DNA of 64,000 nt from Paenibacillus glucanolyticus NBRC 15330 (GCF_004000885.1 NZ_BIMC01000001.1:682001-746000), one strand, 5' to 3'; positions 42,134 to 51,683 are shown, numbered from the stretch's first letter. Notes: generated from the sequence alone by a model not told the origin. A program made the numbers and translations.

Positions 42134-43558
42134 ATGAATACGATACTTGAATTGCTGTCTATCCTTACCGTTGCCGGAAGTGTCGTCGTAGTCTGTATTC
42201 TTTTACTGCGGATCGTATCCATCCATGCTATTCCACCAAAATGGCGTTATAGAATTAGCAAAATGGCTTTAGGCTTTTATCTTCTACCTGTAGTGCTTGG
42301 TATACAGTGGGTTTCACGGTTCTTTACTTTCAAGTTTAAAGCAACCACCCCCATCTCAAACCAGTTGCCATTAAATGTACAACATACGCTACCTGGACAT
42401 TCAGGGTTCAATCCGAAGCCATTTATGGCAGAGCAGACTATTTCAACCCATATAGCCCTTCTCCTCCTCAGTCTATGGGGACTCGGAGCTGTAGCCTTTG
42501 CCGCTTGGCAGACCGTTTCTTATCGCAGATTATTGAAAATACTGGAACAGACGCGTTCCTCCGTTTCGGAGAATAGTGAAGCAGCTAAACAACTCCTTTT
42601 TACCAAGCAAGCTCTTGGTGTTACTAGCAAGGTCCAGCTTGCGTACAGTTCTGCCGTTCGGAGTCCAGTGCTTGTCGGCCTTTGGAAGCCAACCATTTAT
42701 CTCCCTATGGAGAATACCGTAGACATGGATATGGGTATGGTGATCCATCATGAGTTGATTCATCTGAAGCGAAAAGATTTATGGGTCAAGGCGTTCACCT
42801 TGGGAGCCAGTGCCTTACATTGGTTTAATCCCTTGGTACACATTCTTCAGAAGGACATTCACACATGGAGCGAGCTTTCTTGTGATGAAGAAGTCGTAAA
42901 AGGGATGTCCTACGCCGAACGAAAACGCTATGGAGAAACCATCTTGAACGTCATGGCAGGATCAAGAAATTTACCCGTACGATTTTGTGCCTCCTTATCC
43001 GGTGACGGAAAACAATTAAAAAGGAGATTAACGATTATGCTCAGCGTAAAGAAATTGAAAAAGAAAACAGTGTACCTCACGATAACAGCTGTATTTTTGG
43101 TGGCCGCAATTAGCACAACAGCAGCGGCATGGGCTTCCAGCAACACGCCCAAAGTAGTAGAAGATGAAAAAAGTCAATTTAAAGCTCAATCAAATGAAGT
43201 TACCTTAAAACCTATAGACGAAACTAAAACAAATGAGGTGGAAGTTTCTCGTTCTACACCTGCATCTGATAATGAAACAAATACAGGATCGCAAATCAAA
43301 GAAAATACGGATATACCCAAAGCTCCAGATGCAAGTGAAAAAAGCGCTCCTGACCCTCTAGCAGTTGAAGAACTGATTATGCCAGTAGACGAAGGTTATA
43401 GAAAGTCTCACCTAATTGAAATCCCTCCGGGCACTTCGATCACGGTAAGATCCATGACACCTGAAAAAAAGACTTCGATGAAGGAACTTGAAGAGGAATT
43501 ACAAGCAACAATGAAACTCGAGGAGTCTATCGACTATGATGAACGTTCTCATAAATAA
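42134..43558 (+). CDS. BlaR1/MecR1-type M56 membrane metallopeptidase without penicillin-binding sensor
   Basis: This 474-residue protein has about four membrane segments and the zinc-protease motif HHELIHLKRKD, with ELSCDEEV providing the further ligand. RSPVLVGLWKPTIYLP is a family hallmark. One more membrane helix (VYLTITAVFLVAAISTTAAAW) is followed by about 130 acidic, Lys/Thr-rich residues outside the membrane. The penicillin-binding sensor domain of BlaR1 is missing, so the ligand must be something else. It starts nine bases after the repressor stop, behind AGGTGC. Confidence 0.87.
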   Translation: MNTILELLSILTVAGSVVVVCILLLRIVSIHAIPPKWRYRISKMALGFYLLPVVLGIQWVSRFFTFKFKATTPISNQLPLNVQHTLPGHSGFNPKPFMAEQTISTHIALLLLSLWGLGAVAFAAWQTVSYRRLLKILEQTRSSVSENSEAAKQLLFTKQALGVTSKVQLAYSSAVRSPVLVGLWKPTIYLPMENTVDMDMGMVIHHELIHLKRKDLWVKAFTLGASALHWFNPLVHILQKDIHTWSELSCDEEVVKGMSYAERKRYGETILNVMAGSRNLPVRFCASLSGDGKQLKRRLTIMLSVKKLKKKTVYLTITAVFLVAAISTTAAAWASSNTPKVVEDEKSQFKAQSNEVTLKPIDETKTNEVEVSRSTPASDNETNTGSQIKENTDIPKAPDASEKSAPDPLAVEELIMPVDEGYRKSHLIEIPPGTSITVRSMTPEKKTSMKELEEELQATMKLEESIDYDERSHK

Positions 43559-43565
43559 CAATTTT

Positions 43566-43599
43566 GAAAAAAGCACTGCCTCAAAGGCAGTGCTTTTTT
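43566..43599 (+). terminator. Terminator of the BlaI-M56 operon
   Basis: AAAAAAGCACTGCC and GGCAGTGCTTTTTT pair around a 6-base loop. Confidence 0.9.
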
Positions 43600-43676
43600 C
43601 AGATATTGTTGCCTTTATTTGTACACCTTTTCCATTTTTGATACCCTCCGCTTATTGCTGAACACCCCCTGCAGCT

Positions 43677-45422
43677 TTAAGTCTCCAAATGCTGCACGTT
43701 ATACAATCTCGCATAACTTCCTTCGAGATTCATCAGCTCGCTGTGCGTGCCCTGCTCTGTAATCCGGCCATTCTCTAACACGACAATCTGATCGGCATGC
43801 GTAATCGTCGAAAGGCGATGAGCAACTATCAAGGTTGTACGGTTATTTGACAGGGAGGCAAGCGCCTGCTGTATCAGGTGCTCCGACTCCAGATCCAGCG
43901 CCGAGGTTGCCTCATCGAGGACCAGAATGTCCGGGTCTTTAAGAAAGACGCGGGCGATCGCCAGTCGTTGCTTCTGTCCTCCCGAAAGTTTAACGCCTCG
44001 TTCACCCACCTCTGTATCATAGCCCTGCGGCAGCTGGGTAATGAAATCATGCGCATTGGCCGCTTTGGCGGCTGCAACTATCGCTTCTTCCTCTGCTTCC
44101 GGATTACCGAACAGAATATTTTCCCGAACTGTGCCACTGAACAGGAAGTTATCCTGCAGCACCATACCTACGGCCCCCCGCAAACTGTCCAGCGTCAAAT
44201 CCCTGACGTCGTGTCCGTTGATCCTCACAGCGCCTTGCTGCACGTCGTAGAATCGGGGAATCAGTCCGATGAGTGACGACTTGCCGCCGCCGCTCATGCC
44301 GACAAACGCAACGGTCTGGCCTTGCTTAATGGTCAGGCTGATATCTTTAAGCACCCAGCCTGCATCGTCATTGTACTTGAAGCAGACACGATCAAACTCG
44401 ATCTGTCCGGCTCTCTTGAGCGTTTTGGCATCAGGACGGTCCAGGATGTCATAAGGCTCGTCCATGAGCTCCTTGACCCGCTCCAGCGACGCTGAGGCCT
44501 GTGTCAGAACCGTTGAAGAGTTGATCAGGCGGCGAAGTGGAGCATACAGCCTGTCAAGGTAGCCAAAAAAGGCTACAAACGTACCCAATGTCAGATCCCC
44601 CTGAATTACCCGGTACCCTCCGTAACCGATCACCAGGATCGGCGCAATATCCGTCAGCGTATTGATTATCGAGAAGGTGAGCGCGTTCCAGCGGGTCTGG
44701 GCCATCGCTTTATTCAGAAAATTTCCGTTGATTCCTTCAAATTTCTTCTGGTCATAACGCTCCAGGGTGAAACTTCGGATAACCGAGATGCCCTGAATCC
44801 GTTCATGCAAGTACGCCTGGATGCCTGCCAATGCCTGAGAGCGGTCTTTGGTCAGCCGCTTAAGCCGCTTGTACAGCAGATTCACCGCGAGTCCATACAA
44901 GGGCAGAATCGAGATGGCGACCAGGGTTAGCACCGGATTCATAAAGAACATAACAATCAAAACAAACAGCAATGTAAACATGTCCAGCCAAATGTTCATC
45001 ATACCGACTTCGACCAGATTCTTGGACTGCTCCACATCGTTAATAAAACGCGATATCGCTTCGCCTACCTTGGTATTCTGATAGTAACGCAGAGATAAGC
45101 GCTGCAGATGTGCATAAAGCCGGTTACGCATATCAAACAAAATTCGGCTGGTAATAAACTGGGCAAAGTACTGCCTCAAGTATTCAACCGGACCACGCAC
45201 AACAACAAACAGCACAAGTGTACCGGCCAGAATCCACATCAAATCCTGAATTTTCTGCTCGATGGTCATCTGCTGGTTAATCAATAGATCATCAACAACG
45301 TATTTCATGATCATCGGCAGTAATAACGGGATTGCAAATTTGATCATGCCGATAATGAGAGTCAGAATGATCCACTTCATATAAGGCTTTACGAAGGGAT
45401 AATAGATTTTCCATGATTTCAA
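43677..45422 (-). CDS. ABC exporter half-transporter (MsbA/LmrA type)
   Basis: This 581-residue exporter has six membrane segments (about 15-310) and one ATPase domain: Walker A GMSGGGKSS, signature KLSGGQKQR, Walker B ILVLDEATSALD and H-loop IVAHRLST. It works as a homodimer or pairs with an unlinked partner. Exported compound unknown; relatives move lipids or drugs. The gene stands alone on the minus strand, divergent from the next small gene with about 250 bases between them, in which I see no clear regulatory site. Confidence 0.9.
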   Translation of the reverse strand: MKSWKIYYPFVKPYMKWIILTLIIGMIKFAIPLLLPMIMKYVVDDLLINQQMTIEQKIQDLMWILAGTLVLFVVVRGPVEYLRQYFAQFITSRILFDMRNRLYAHLQRLSLRYYQNTKVGEAISRFINDVEQSKNLVEVGMMNIWLDMFTLLFVLIVMFFMNPVLTLVAISILPLYGLAVNLLYKRLKRLTKDRSQALAGIQAYLHERIQGISVIRSFTLERYDQKKFEGINGNFLNKAMAQTRWNALTFSIINTLTDIAPILVIGYGGYRVIQGDLTLGTFVAFFGYLDRLYAPLRRLINSSTVLTQASASLERVKELMDEPYDILDRPDAKTLKRAGQIEFDRVCFKYNDDAGWVLKDISLTIKQGQTVAFVGMSGGGKSSLIGLIPRFYDVQQGAVRINGHDVRDLTLDSLRGAVGMVLQDNFLFSGTVRENILFGNPEAEEEAIVAAAKAANAHDFITQLPQGYDTEVGERGVKLSGGQKQRLAIARVFLKDPDILVLDEATSALDLESEHLIQQALASLSNNRTTLIVAHRLSTITHADQIVVLENGRITEQGTHSELMNLEGSYARLYNVQHLET

Positions 45423-45670
45423 TAGTAATAACAGCCCTTTCCCAAGATTATAGAATTATAAGTTTTCCGCGAGGCTGAGCCTATTCGATAATCGCAAGAA
45501 AAAACACCCTCCAAAGCGGGTCTGTCTTCTGTGAAAGTACATGGATAGACGTTTATATAGCGTAACATCCACCCGGTTGTTAGGGGAAGAGCAGTTGACA
45601 ATTGTGAACTTCAATGCTTTATTAGTTCTAAACTTATAAATAGTATCATGTCACGCAGGAGGATTTAGTC

Positions 45671-46183
45671 ATGACCAGAATTTTCGTGACGGAGGCCGTT
45701 ATGCTAGCCATTTACGGCCAGCTGTTAATACCATCTAAACCCGTCGAATACATCATTCCATACACTACGATTTTGGAATTATATGAACTTCATACCACCG
45801 ATGAACATCTCATGAACAGCAGTGCTGATGATCAGCACGTCAAGATAAAGATCGGCGAATTGATTTCCTATTTTGAAGAGCCGTTGAATAAAAAGAAGAT
45901 CGAACGGGCCCTTCAAGTTCCCTGGGCGAAAAGCCCATCCATTCCCGTTGGCGAAACCACCCGGGTATCCGTTATGAACACGATGGACACAGCACCGTAC
46001 GGGGAGTCGTTTGATCCGATTGAAACCGAGCTGCTCCTGGCATCCCAAAGAGCGGAAGCTCCCATTCTAACAGATCAATACGAATTGATCCAGCGTATCG
46101 TTGATAGCGCTCTTCCTGTTCAGGTCTATGATATCGACGATTTTGATTTTGCACTGGAGGTCCCGTTTTCCGGTCTGACTTAA
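45671..46183 (+). CDS. Conserved hypothetical protein
   Basis: This soluble 170-residue protein starts TRIFVTEAVMLAIYGQLLIP and has YIIPYTTILELYEL and YFEEPLNKKKIERALQVPW in the first half and LLASQRAEAPILTDQYELIQRIVDS in the second. There are no membrane segments or metal-binding motifs. Similar proteins occur, as far as I recall, in other Paenibacillus genomes, but I cannot assign a function. AGGAGGA before the ATG and a strong terminator behind it support a real gene transcribed alone. Confidence 0.75.
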   Translation: MTRIFVTEAVMLAIYGQLLIPSKPVEYIIPYTTILELYELHTTDEHLMNSSADDQHVKIKIGELISYFEEPLNKKKIERALQVPWAKSPSIPVGETTRVSVMNTMDTAPYGESFDPIETELLLASQRAEAPILTDQYELIQRIVDSALPVQVYDIDDFDFALEVPFSGLT

Positions 46184-46225
46184 TGGTTGATATCGGATTG
46201 TGCGGAACACAAGCTAATATAGCAA

Positions 46226-46264
46226 AGGAGTCCCTCCCCCGGTTTGAATGGGGCAGGGACTCCT
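46226..46264 (+). terminator. Terminator of the conserved hypothetical gene
   Basis: AGGAGTCCCT and AGGGACTCCT form a perfect 10-bp base with further inner pairing (CCCC/GGGG), followed by CATTAT. Confidence 0.75.
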
Positions 46265-46273
46265 CATTATGAC

Positions 46274-46300
46274 CGAAAAAAATTCCCCAAGCGGGGAATT
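46274..46300 (-). terminator. Terminator of the Nudix gene
   Basis: On the minus strand AATTCCCC and GGGGAATT pair around a 4-base loop and run into a seven-T tract. Confidence 0.85.
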
Positions 46301-46331
46301 GAAGGCATGCACGCTGATGCCACCTAGGCTT

Positions 46332-46781
46332 TCAGATTTTCTCTTTTACCTTATCCAGCAAGTGCACCGTAATGGCATCCATGGCCGGCAATGCATGAAA
46401 GTCAAAATATTTAAGTGATACTTCCGTATTAGGAGACAGATGAATTGCACTGTGCAGACCGGTTGCTGCATACACGCCAATCACATAATACTCCTCATCT
46501 CCGCCAAGATGCTTCTTCCTATACTCTGGACCCGATACAAGGTCCAAGAGTCGCATATCATCCGCTGTCAGGCCACTCTCTTCCCACAGCTCTCTGGACG
46601 CTGTATCTTCAAGAGCTTCGCCAGGCTTCAGGCTTCCCATCGGGAGCCCCCACTCGTCCTTGTTCTGCCGCTTCAGGAGCAGAATCTCTCCATTCTCGTT
46701 CAGCACAAGCACCGCCGCTTTCACACGGACCACCGAACGTTTGCCGATGTATTGGCGAATATCACGGTGATATACGCTCAT
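46332..46781 (-). CDS. Nudix hydrolase
   Basis: This is a 149-residue enzyme with an intact Nudix box, GSLKPGEALEDTASRELWEESGL (G-x5-E-x7-REL-x-EE-x-GL, about residues 48-70). Preceding strands (VRVKAAVLVLNENGEILLLKR) and the end SLKYFDFHALP are normal. It hydrolyses a nucleoside diphosphate linked to another group; substrate unknown. GGAGGTTC before the ATG. It lies 47 bases downstream of the YneR-like gene on the same strand and may be co-transcribed with it. Confidence 0.9.
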   Translation of the reverse strand: MSVYHRDIRQYIGKRSVVRVKAAVLVLNENGEILLLKRQNKDEWGLPMGSLKPGEALEDTASRELWEESGLTADDMRLLDLVSGPEYRKKHLGGDEEYYVIGVYAATGLHSAIHLSPNTEVSLKYFDFHALPAMDAITVHLLDKVKEKI

Positions 46782-46828
46782 CTTGGGAACCTCCTCTCCC
46801 TAGATGGCGCTGCAGTCTCTCACTCAAG

Positions 46829-47134
46829 TTAATTTACTGCGCCCTCTTCTTCATAAATATACGAAATGTCATCCAACGATTCCTCATATTTCACGCGAAG
46901 CGTATAACCGTTCAAATACCATAAATCCTGCTCTTCCATAAAGAACGTTACCTCTTCCGAACGCTCTGTCAGTCCCGCTTCTCTTGGTTCTTCTACTGAA
47001 ATGCCTAGCGAAAAGCCGGGATGCAGCCCCCCGCCTGAACTATATCGCGGAAAGAAGCGAACGAACGTGCCTGCTTGAAGATCAAGTTCCTTCTTGTACC
47101 AACGTGCCGCCTGATCGCTGACTTGAATTTGCAT
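46829..47134 (-). CDS. HesB/YneR-like protein
   Basis: This 101-residue protein resembles B. subtilis YneR of the HesB/YadR/YfhF group: QIQVSDQAARWYKKELDLQAGTFVRFF, then GFSLGISVEEPREAGLT and VTFFMEEQDLWYLNGYTL. The three iron-sulfur cysteines of IscA-type scaffold proteins are absent, so it is not an ordinary A-type Fe-S carrier. AAGGAGGG before ATG 47134 sets the start; the longer frame from 47161 lacks a site. The upstream 297 bases to the next plus-strand feature hold no gene that I can support. Confidence 0.8.
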   Translation of the reverse strand: MQIQVSDQAARWYKKELDLQAGTFVRFFPRYSSGGGLHPGFSLGISVEEPREAGLTERSEEVTFFMEEQDLWYLNGYTLRVKYEESLDDISYIYEEEGAVN

Positions 47135-47432
47135 GTATCGTACACCCTCCTTAGACGTCATATAATGTTGACCCCATCGTTATTAAGGACGGAGACCTTA
47201 GGAACGGTTCATATTTGGTTGTAGTATTATCATAACGCAAACGTATGTTAGGATACAAATCATTTTGATAATAAAATAGTGACATAAGGTTGTCCACTGC
47301 CTGCTGTTTGAAATAACCTGCCCTGTTCTCGAAAAAATAAGTTTGACACATTCCAGTTCATGGTGATAAAATTCAGTCCATACAAGAGCGATTTGAATAA
47401 ATTGTAAAAATGACGAAGAAAGGGTGAGTGAC

Positions 47433-47522
47433 ATGTTTAAACTTATTGCTATGGATAAAGATCATCTGCATCCATTCCTACAATTAAATATGGATCGACT
47501 CTCCCATGGTGCTGTCTCATAG
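47433..47522 (+). CDS. Leader peptide of the BmrCD-like exporter operon (BmrB analogue)
   Basis: A 29-codon frame (starting FKLIAMDKDHLHPF, ending SHGAVS) has an AAAGGGTGA ribosome site seven bases before its ATG. It is followed by two hairpins and a terminator in front of a heterodimeric drug exporter. In B. subtilis the bmrB leader controls bmrCD by ribosome-dependent attenuation. The position and layout here are the same. The peptide is too short for direct homology. Confidence 0.5.
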   Translation: MFKLIAMDKDHLHPFLQLNMDRLSHGAVS

Positions 47523-47528
47523 TCATTA

Positions 47529-47656
47529 AGCTTCGTTCATTCGCAAGAATGACCAGAACGAAGCTGCTAACCGCTGCACGGAAGTCATGATCACCGTGCG
47601 TATGATAAATTCAAAATTAATGAAGCATATCGTCCGTCCTCGGATGATGTGCTTTT
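47529..47656 (+). promoter_or_regulatory. Transcription attenuator upstream of the BmrCD-like genes
   Basis: Hairpin 1 (47529-47564) has AGCTTCGTT paired with AACGAAGCT and an inner CATTC-GCAA-GAATG. A second small stem pairs GCACGG (47576-47581) with CCGTGC (47594-47599). The terminator (47622-47656) is AAGCATATCGTCCG with CGGATGATGTGCTT and a seven-T run. TTCATT in hairpin 1 can pair with AATGAA at the terminator foot (47619-47624), a possible antiterminator contact. Confidence 0.6.
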
Positions 47657-47711
47657 TTTGGTTTTTGCGGGTGATATGATGTCAGAACTGCATACGAAAG
47701 GAAGGGATAAT

Positions 47712-49469
47712 GTGTTTGCCGTACTTAAAAATTTAGGCTGGTTTTTCAAGCGAGAGAAGAAACGTTATTTGATCGGCCTTGCACTTCTCATCTTTTGCGG
47801 ACTGGTTGAACTTCTGCCGCCGCTCTTGCTCGGAAATGCCATTGACGATATCGTCAGCAGTTCGATAACCTGGGCCTCCCTGGTCCAGTATTTGCTCATG
47901 ATTCTCGGCATCGTCGCTGTTGTGTACTGTGCCACGTACATATGGATGCACCGGCTGTTCGGTGGAGCGAACCTTGTAGAGCGCCTGCTCCGCACCCGGT
48001 ATATGAATCATTTGCTCCGAATGCTTCCGCCTTTCTTCGAACGAAACCGTACCGGAGATCTGATGGCAAAAGCAACGAATGATCTTCGCTCCGTGGCAGC
48101 CACCGCCGGTTTCGGCATGCTGGTCATGACGGATTCCACTATATATTTGATCGTGGTCCTGTTCGCCATGGGTTTCATTGTCAGCTGGAAGCTGACACTC
48201 GCTGCCATTTTGCCTATGCCGATCATCGCGATTGGTATGGTGATCTACGGAAGAGCCATTCATAAACGCTACACGCTGGCGCAGGATGCTTTCGGCGACA
48301 TGAATGACCAGGTTCTGGAGTCGGTTGCAGGCGTGCGTGTCGTACGTGCTTATGTACAAGAGCGCGCCGATCAGAAACGCTTCCAGGACATCACGGATGA
48401 TGTATATCGCAAAAATCTGGCCGTCGCCAAAGTAGACGCCCTGTTCGAACCGACCATTAACTTCTCCATCGGATTGAGTTATGTAATCGGTTTAACCTAC
48501 GGGGTATACCTGGTGTTCCAGAACCAGATCACCCTCGGAGATCTCGTATCGTTCAACATGTACCTCGGGATGATGATTTGGCCGATGTTTGCAATCGGAG
48601 AATTGATCAACATTATGCAGCGGGGGAACGCGTCCCTGGATCGGGTTAACCAGACGCTGAATACTCCGCCGGATGTAACGAATGCTGAAACGACTGTAGA
48701 CGTGAAGGTTCCGGATACCATTCAGTTTCGGGATGTGACCTTCCGGTATCCGAGCTCTACTATAGATAATTTGAATAACATCAACTTTATGCTGCAGAAG
48801 GGCCAGACGCTCGGCGTTGTAGGCCGTACGGGCAGCGGTAAATCTACGCTGCTCAAGCAGCTTCTTCATGAGTATCCTACCGGAACCGGCGGCATCCTTA
48901 TATCCGGTGTGCCGATGGAGATGCTCTCCACCGACCAGCTCCACAGCTGGATCGGGTATGTACCGCAAGAGCAGATTCTATTCTCCAAAACGGTTCGGCA
49001 GAACATCCAGTTTGGCAAAAAGGATGCAAGTGATGAACTGATCATGGATGCCATCACAACGGCCGCTTTTGACCGGGACTTGGTTACCCTCTCCGATGGG
49101 CTAGATACGCTTGTGGGTGAGAAAGGCGTTGCCCTATCCGGGGGACAAAAACAGCGGGTCTCGCTGGCTCGCGCTTTCATCGGCGACCCTGAAATCCTGA
49201 TTCTGGACGACTCCTTGTCCGCGGTGGATGCCCGGACTGAAGCCAGAATCATTGACAACATCCGGAGCAAGCGCGCCGGCAAAACGACGCTTATCTCCAC
49301 GCACCGTCTCTCGGCGGTTCAGCATGCCGATGTCATCGTGGTGCTGGAGGAAGGCCGAATCATCGAGCAGGGAACGCATGATGAACTGCTGGAGCTCGGC
49401 GGCTGGTATCGTGAACAATACGAACGCCAGCAAGTAGAAAACAATCTAACCTCTGAGGAGGTGTCTTAA
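47712..49469 (+). CDS. bmrC: BmrC-like subunit of a heterodimeric ABC multidrug exporter
   Basis: This 585-residue half-transporter matches the length of B. subtilis BmrC. Six membrane segments (about 15-300) are followed by an ATPase with Walker A GRTGSGKST, signature ALSGGQKQR, and Walker B ILILDDSLSAVD. The Asp in place of the catalytic Glu after Walker B (DDS, not DEA) is the usual sign of the degenerate-site subunit in heterodimeric exporters. AAGGAAGGG before GTG 47712 supports the start; the longer frame begins inside the attenuator. The partner gene follows immediately. Confidence 0.9.
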   Translation: MFAVLKNLGWFFKREKKRYLIGLALLIFCGLVELLPPLLLGNAIDDIVSSSITWASLVQYLLMILGIVAVVYCATYIWMHRLFGGANLVERLLRTRYMNHLLRMLPPFFERNRTGDLMAKATNDLRSVAATAGFGMLVMTDSTIYLIVVLFAMGFIVSWKLTLAAILPMPIIAIGMVIYGRAIHKRYTLAQDAFGDMNDQVLESVAGVRVVRAYVQERADQKRFQDITDDVYRKNLAVAKVDALFEPTINFSIGLSYVIGLTYGVYLVFQNQITLGDLVSFNMYLGMMIWPMFAIGELINIMQRGNASLDRVNQTLNTPPDVTNAETTVDVKVPDTIQFRDVTFRYPSSTIDNLNNINFMLQKGQTLGVVGRTGSGKSTLLKQLLHEYPTGTGGILISGVPMEMLSTDQLHSWIGYVPQEQILFSKTVRQNIQFGKKDASDELIMDAITTAAFDRDLVTLSDGLDTLVGEKGVALSGGQKQRVSLARAFIGDPEILILDDSLSAVDARTEARIIDNIRSKRAGKTTLISTHRLSAVQHADVIVVLEEGRIIEQGTHDELLELGGWYREQYERQQVENNLTSEEVS

Positions 49470-51575
49470 TTGACTCCAACGGATACAACCATATCGAATG
49501 AATCCGGAATCGCCAAACGGCTGTTCCGGTATGCCTTAACGGCAAAAGGCACCTTCATCACGGCTTTAATTCTGCTGGCGATTGGCGTTGCCGCAGAACT
49601 GGCAGGTCCCTTCATAGCAAAAACGATGATCGATGAGCACATACTTGGCATCGAGCGGCCTTATTACGAAACCACGCAAGCCGAGGGTGCTGCTGCGTAT
49701 AACGGGACTTACTACAAGCGTGAAGATCGCTTTCAACTAGGCGAGACACGCGGGCAGGAAGTACGCCTTGTCCAATCCGGCCGCAGTTTCTATTTCATCA
49801 ACGAGCCGGTCGCCCGGGTAGAAGGCAAACGTTCCTTCCAGGATGGTGTATTGACGATTTCTTACGCCTCGGAGAAACAGCAGTATCCGGCTGTCCCATT
49901 ATCCAAGGAGCAGCTGTTTGAATTTTATAAACCGGAGCTTCCCAGCATTTATAAGCTGGTCGGCCTGTTCCTGATCTGTCTGCTTATTTCCATGATCACG
50001 GTATTCGGCAGAACCTACTGGCTGCAATCCGCTGCCAATCGGGTCATTCAGAAGCTGCGTACCGATGTTTACGCCCATATTCAGCGGCTGCCCGTGAACT
50101 TCTTTGATAACCTGCCGGCAGGTAAAGTCGTTTCCCGGATCACCAATGATACCGAGGCGGTAAAAGACCTGTTCGTTGCAGTATTATCCAACTTCAGCTC
50201 CGGAGCCGTGTATATAACCGGTGTCTACATTGCCCTGTTCCTTCTGGATATAAGATTAGGCCTAATCAGTTTGTTTGTAATCCCGATGTTGATCGTGTGG
50301 ACCATTCTCTATCGCAAATTCGCGACCAAGTACAACACCGTGATCCGCTCACGTTTGAGCGAGATCAATGCCATCATCAATGAATCCATTCAAGGTATGG
50401 CCATCATCCGTGTATTCCGCCGCCAAAAGGCTACCCAGGAAGAGTTCGAAGCACTGAATGCGGACTACATGGCCCATCAGAACAAAATGCTGAACTTGAA
50501 CTCCTTCACCACCCACAATCTGGTGAATGTGCTCCGTAACATTTCCTTTGTAGTCGTTCTCTGGTATTTCGGCTCTGCATCGCTGAACGGTGCCGGCATT
50601 GTATCGATCGGGGTGCTGTACGCCTTCGTTGATTTACTCGGCCGTATGTTCCAGCCGATTACAGGTATGGTGAATCAGCTGGCAGCCCTCGATACCTCCA
50701 TTGTCTCCGCTAAACGGGTATTTGAGCTCATGGACGAGACTGGAGAGAAAGTAACCGATGGCGGCATGCCGCGTTATATGGGGAATGTGGAATTTCAAGA
50801 CGTGTCGTTTGCCTACAAGAAGGATTATGTTCTTAAGAACATTTCATTTGAAGCGAAGCAGGGGCAGACGGTTGCGCTTGTAGGACATACCGGATCCGGA
50901 AAAAGCTCCATCATCAATCTGTTGTTCCGTTTCTACGATCCGCAGAAAGGAACCATCACCATTGATGGTCAGCCTGTTACCGACATTCCGAAACAATGGC
51001 TCCGCAAGCATATGGGTATCGTACTGCAAGACCCCTATCTGTTCACCGGCACCATTGCTTCCAATGTCAGCCTGGGTGATCCGAGCATTACCCGGGAACA
51101 GGTGGAGCAGGCACTCCGTGATGTGGGTGCAGACCGATTGCTGGCTCACCTGCCGCAAGGCTTTGATGAGCCTGTCCTTGAGAAGGGCAGTACGCTTTCT
51201 GCCGGTCAACGGCAATTGATCTCATTTGCCCGGGCCTTGGCTTTCAATCCGGCCATTCTGATTCTCGATGAAGCCACGGCTAACATCGACACAGAGACGG
51301 AAGCGCTGATCCAAGATGCGCTGGAAGTATTGAAGCGAGGTCGTACCACGTTTATCATTGCCCACCGCTTATCCACAATCCGCAGCGCCGATCAGATACT
51401 GGTCCTGCACCGCGGGGAAATCGTTGAGCAGGGCTCCCATGATGAATTGATGGAGCTCGGTGGAAGGTACTTCAAAATGTACCAGCTCCAGCAAGGAAGC
51501 ACTGCCTCCCTGCCGGACGGCAAGGAAACGGTTGGCGCCGCTGCCCATAGTAAGCTGGCTGGTGGCCATGTTTAG
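49470..51575 (+). CDS. bmrD: BmrD-like subunit of a heterodimeric ABC multidrug exporter
   Basis: This is a 701-residue half-transporter. Between the first and second membrane segments it has a large outer insertion of about 110 residues (from ERPYYETTQ to EQLFEFYKPE), as in BmrD. The ATPase has Walker A GHTGSGKSS, Walker B ILILDEATANID with catalytic Glu, and a signature reading TLSAGQRQL in place of LSGGQ, as in known BmrD/LmrD-type subunits. TTG 49470 starts directly after the bmrC stop behind GAGGAGG. The two subunits should form one exporter with one working and one degenerate ATP site. A long terminator follows. Confidence 0.92.
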   Translation: MTPTDTTISNESGIAKRLFRYALTAKGTFITALILLAIGVAAELAGPFIAKTMIDEHILGIERPYYETTQAEGAAAYNGTYYKREDRFQLGETRGQEVRLVQSGRSFYFINEPVARVEGKRSFQDGVLTISYASEKQQYPAVPLSKEQLFEFYKPELPSIYKLVGLFLICLLISMITVFGRTYWLQSAANRVIQKLRTDVYAHIQRLPVNFFDNLPAGKVVSRITNDTEAVKDLFVAVLSNFSSGAVYITGVYIALFLLDIRLGLISLFVIPMLIVWTILYRKFATKYNTVIRSRLSEINAIINESIQGMAIIRVFRRQKATQEEFEALNADYMAHQNKMLNLNSFTTHNLVNVLRNISFVVVLWYFGSASLNGAGIVSIGVLYAFVDLLGRMFQPITGMVNQLAALDTSIVSAKRVFELMDETGEKVTDGGMPRYMGNVEFQDVSFAYKKDYVLKNISFEAKQGQTVALVGHTGSGKSSIINLLFRFYDPQKGTITIDGQPVTDIPKQWLRKHMGIVLQDPYLFTGTIASNVSLGDPSITREQVEQALRDVGADRLLAHLPQGFDEPVLEKGSTLSAGQRQLISFARALAFNPAILILDEATANIDTETEALIQDALEVLKRGRTTFIIAHRLSTIRSADQILVLHRGEIVEQGSHDELMELGGRYFKMYQLQQGSTASLPDGKETVGAAAHSKLAGGHV

Positions 51576-51603
51576 CTGATAAAAGAATGCAGGTAAAATA
51601 GAA

Positions 51604-51650
51604 GAAGGCTTCCCCATGCACGAATGCAACATTCGCACGGGAAAGCCTTC
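51604..51650. terminator. Terminator of the BmrCD-like operon
   Basis: GAAGGCTTCCCC..GCACGAATG pairs with CATTCGTGC..GGAAAGCCTTC around a short loop and is followed by TTTTT. It may also serve the convergent SLH gene. Confidence 0.85.
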
Positions 51651-51683
51651 TTTTTACATTATATATGGACTGGTTCTATAAGA

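Noticed and set aside
47135-47432. Minus-strand frames of 66-78 residues upstream of the YneR-like gene
   Set aside because: Composition is atypical, no ribosome sites, AT-rich intergenic sequence.
43677-51575. Three ABC exporter genes as a duplication
   Set aside because: The single half-transporter on the minus strand differs clearly in sequence from the BmrC/BmrD-like pair; no nucleotide-level repeat is visible.
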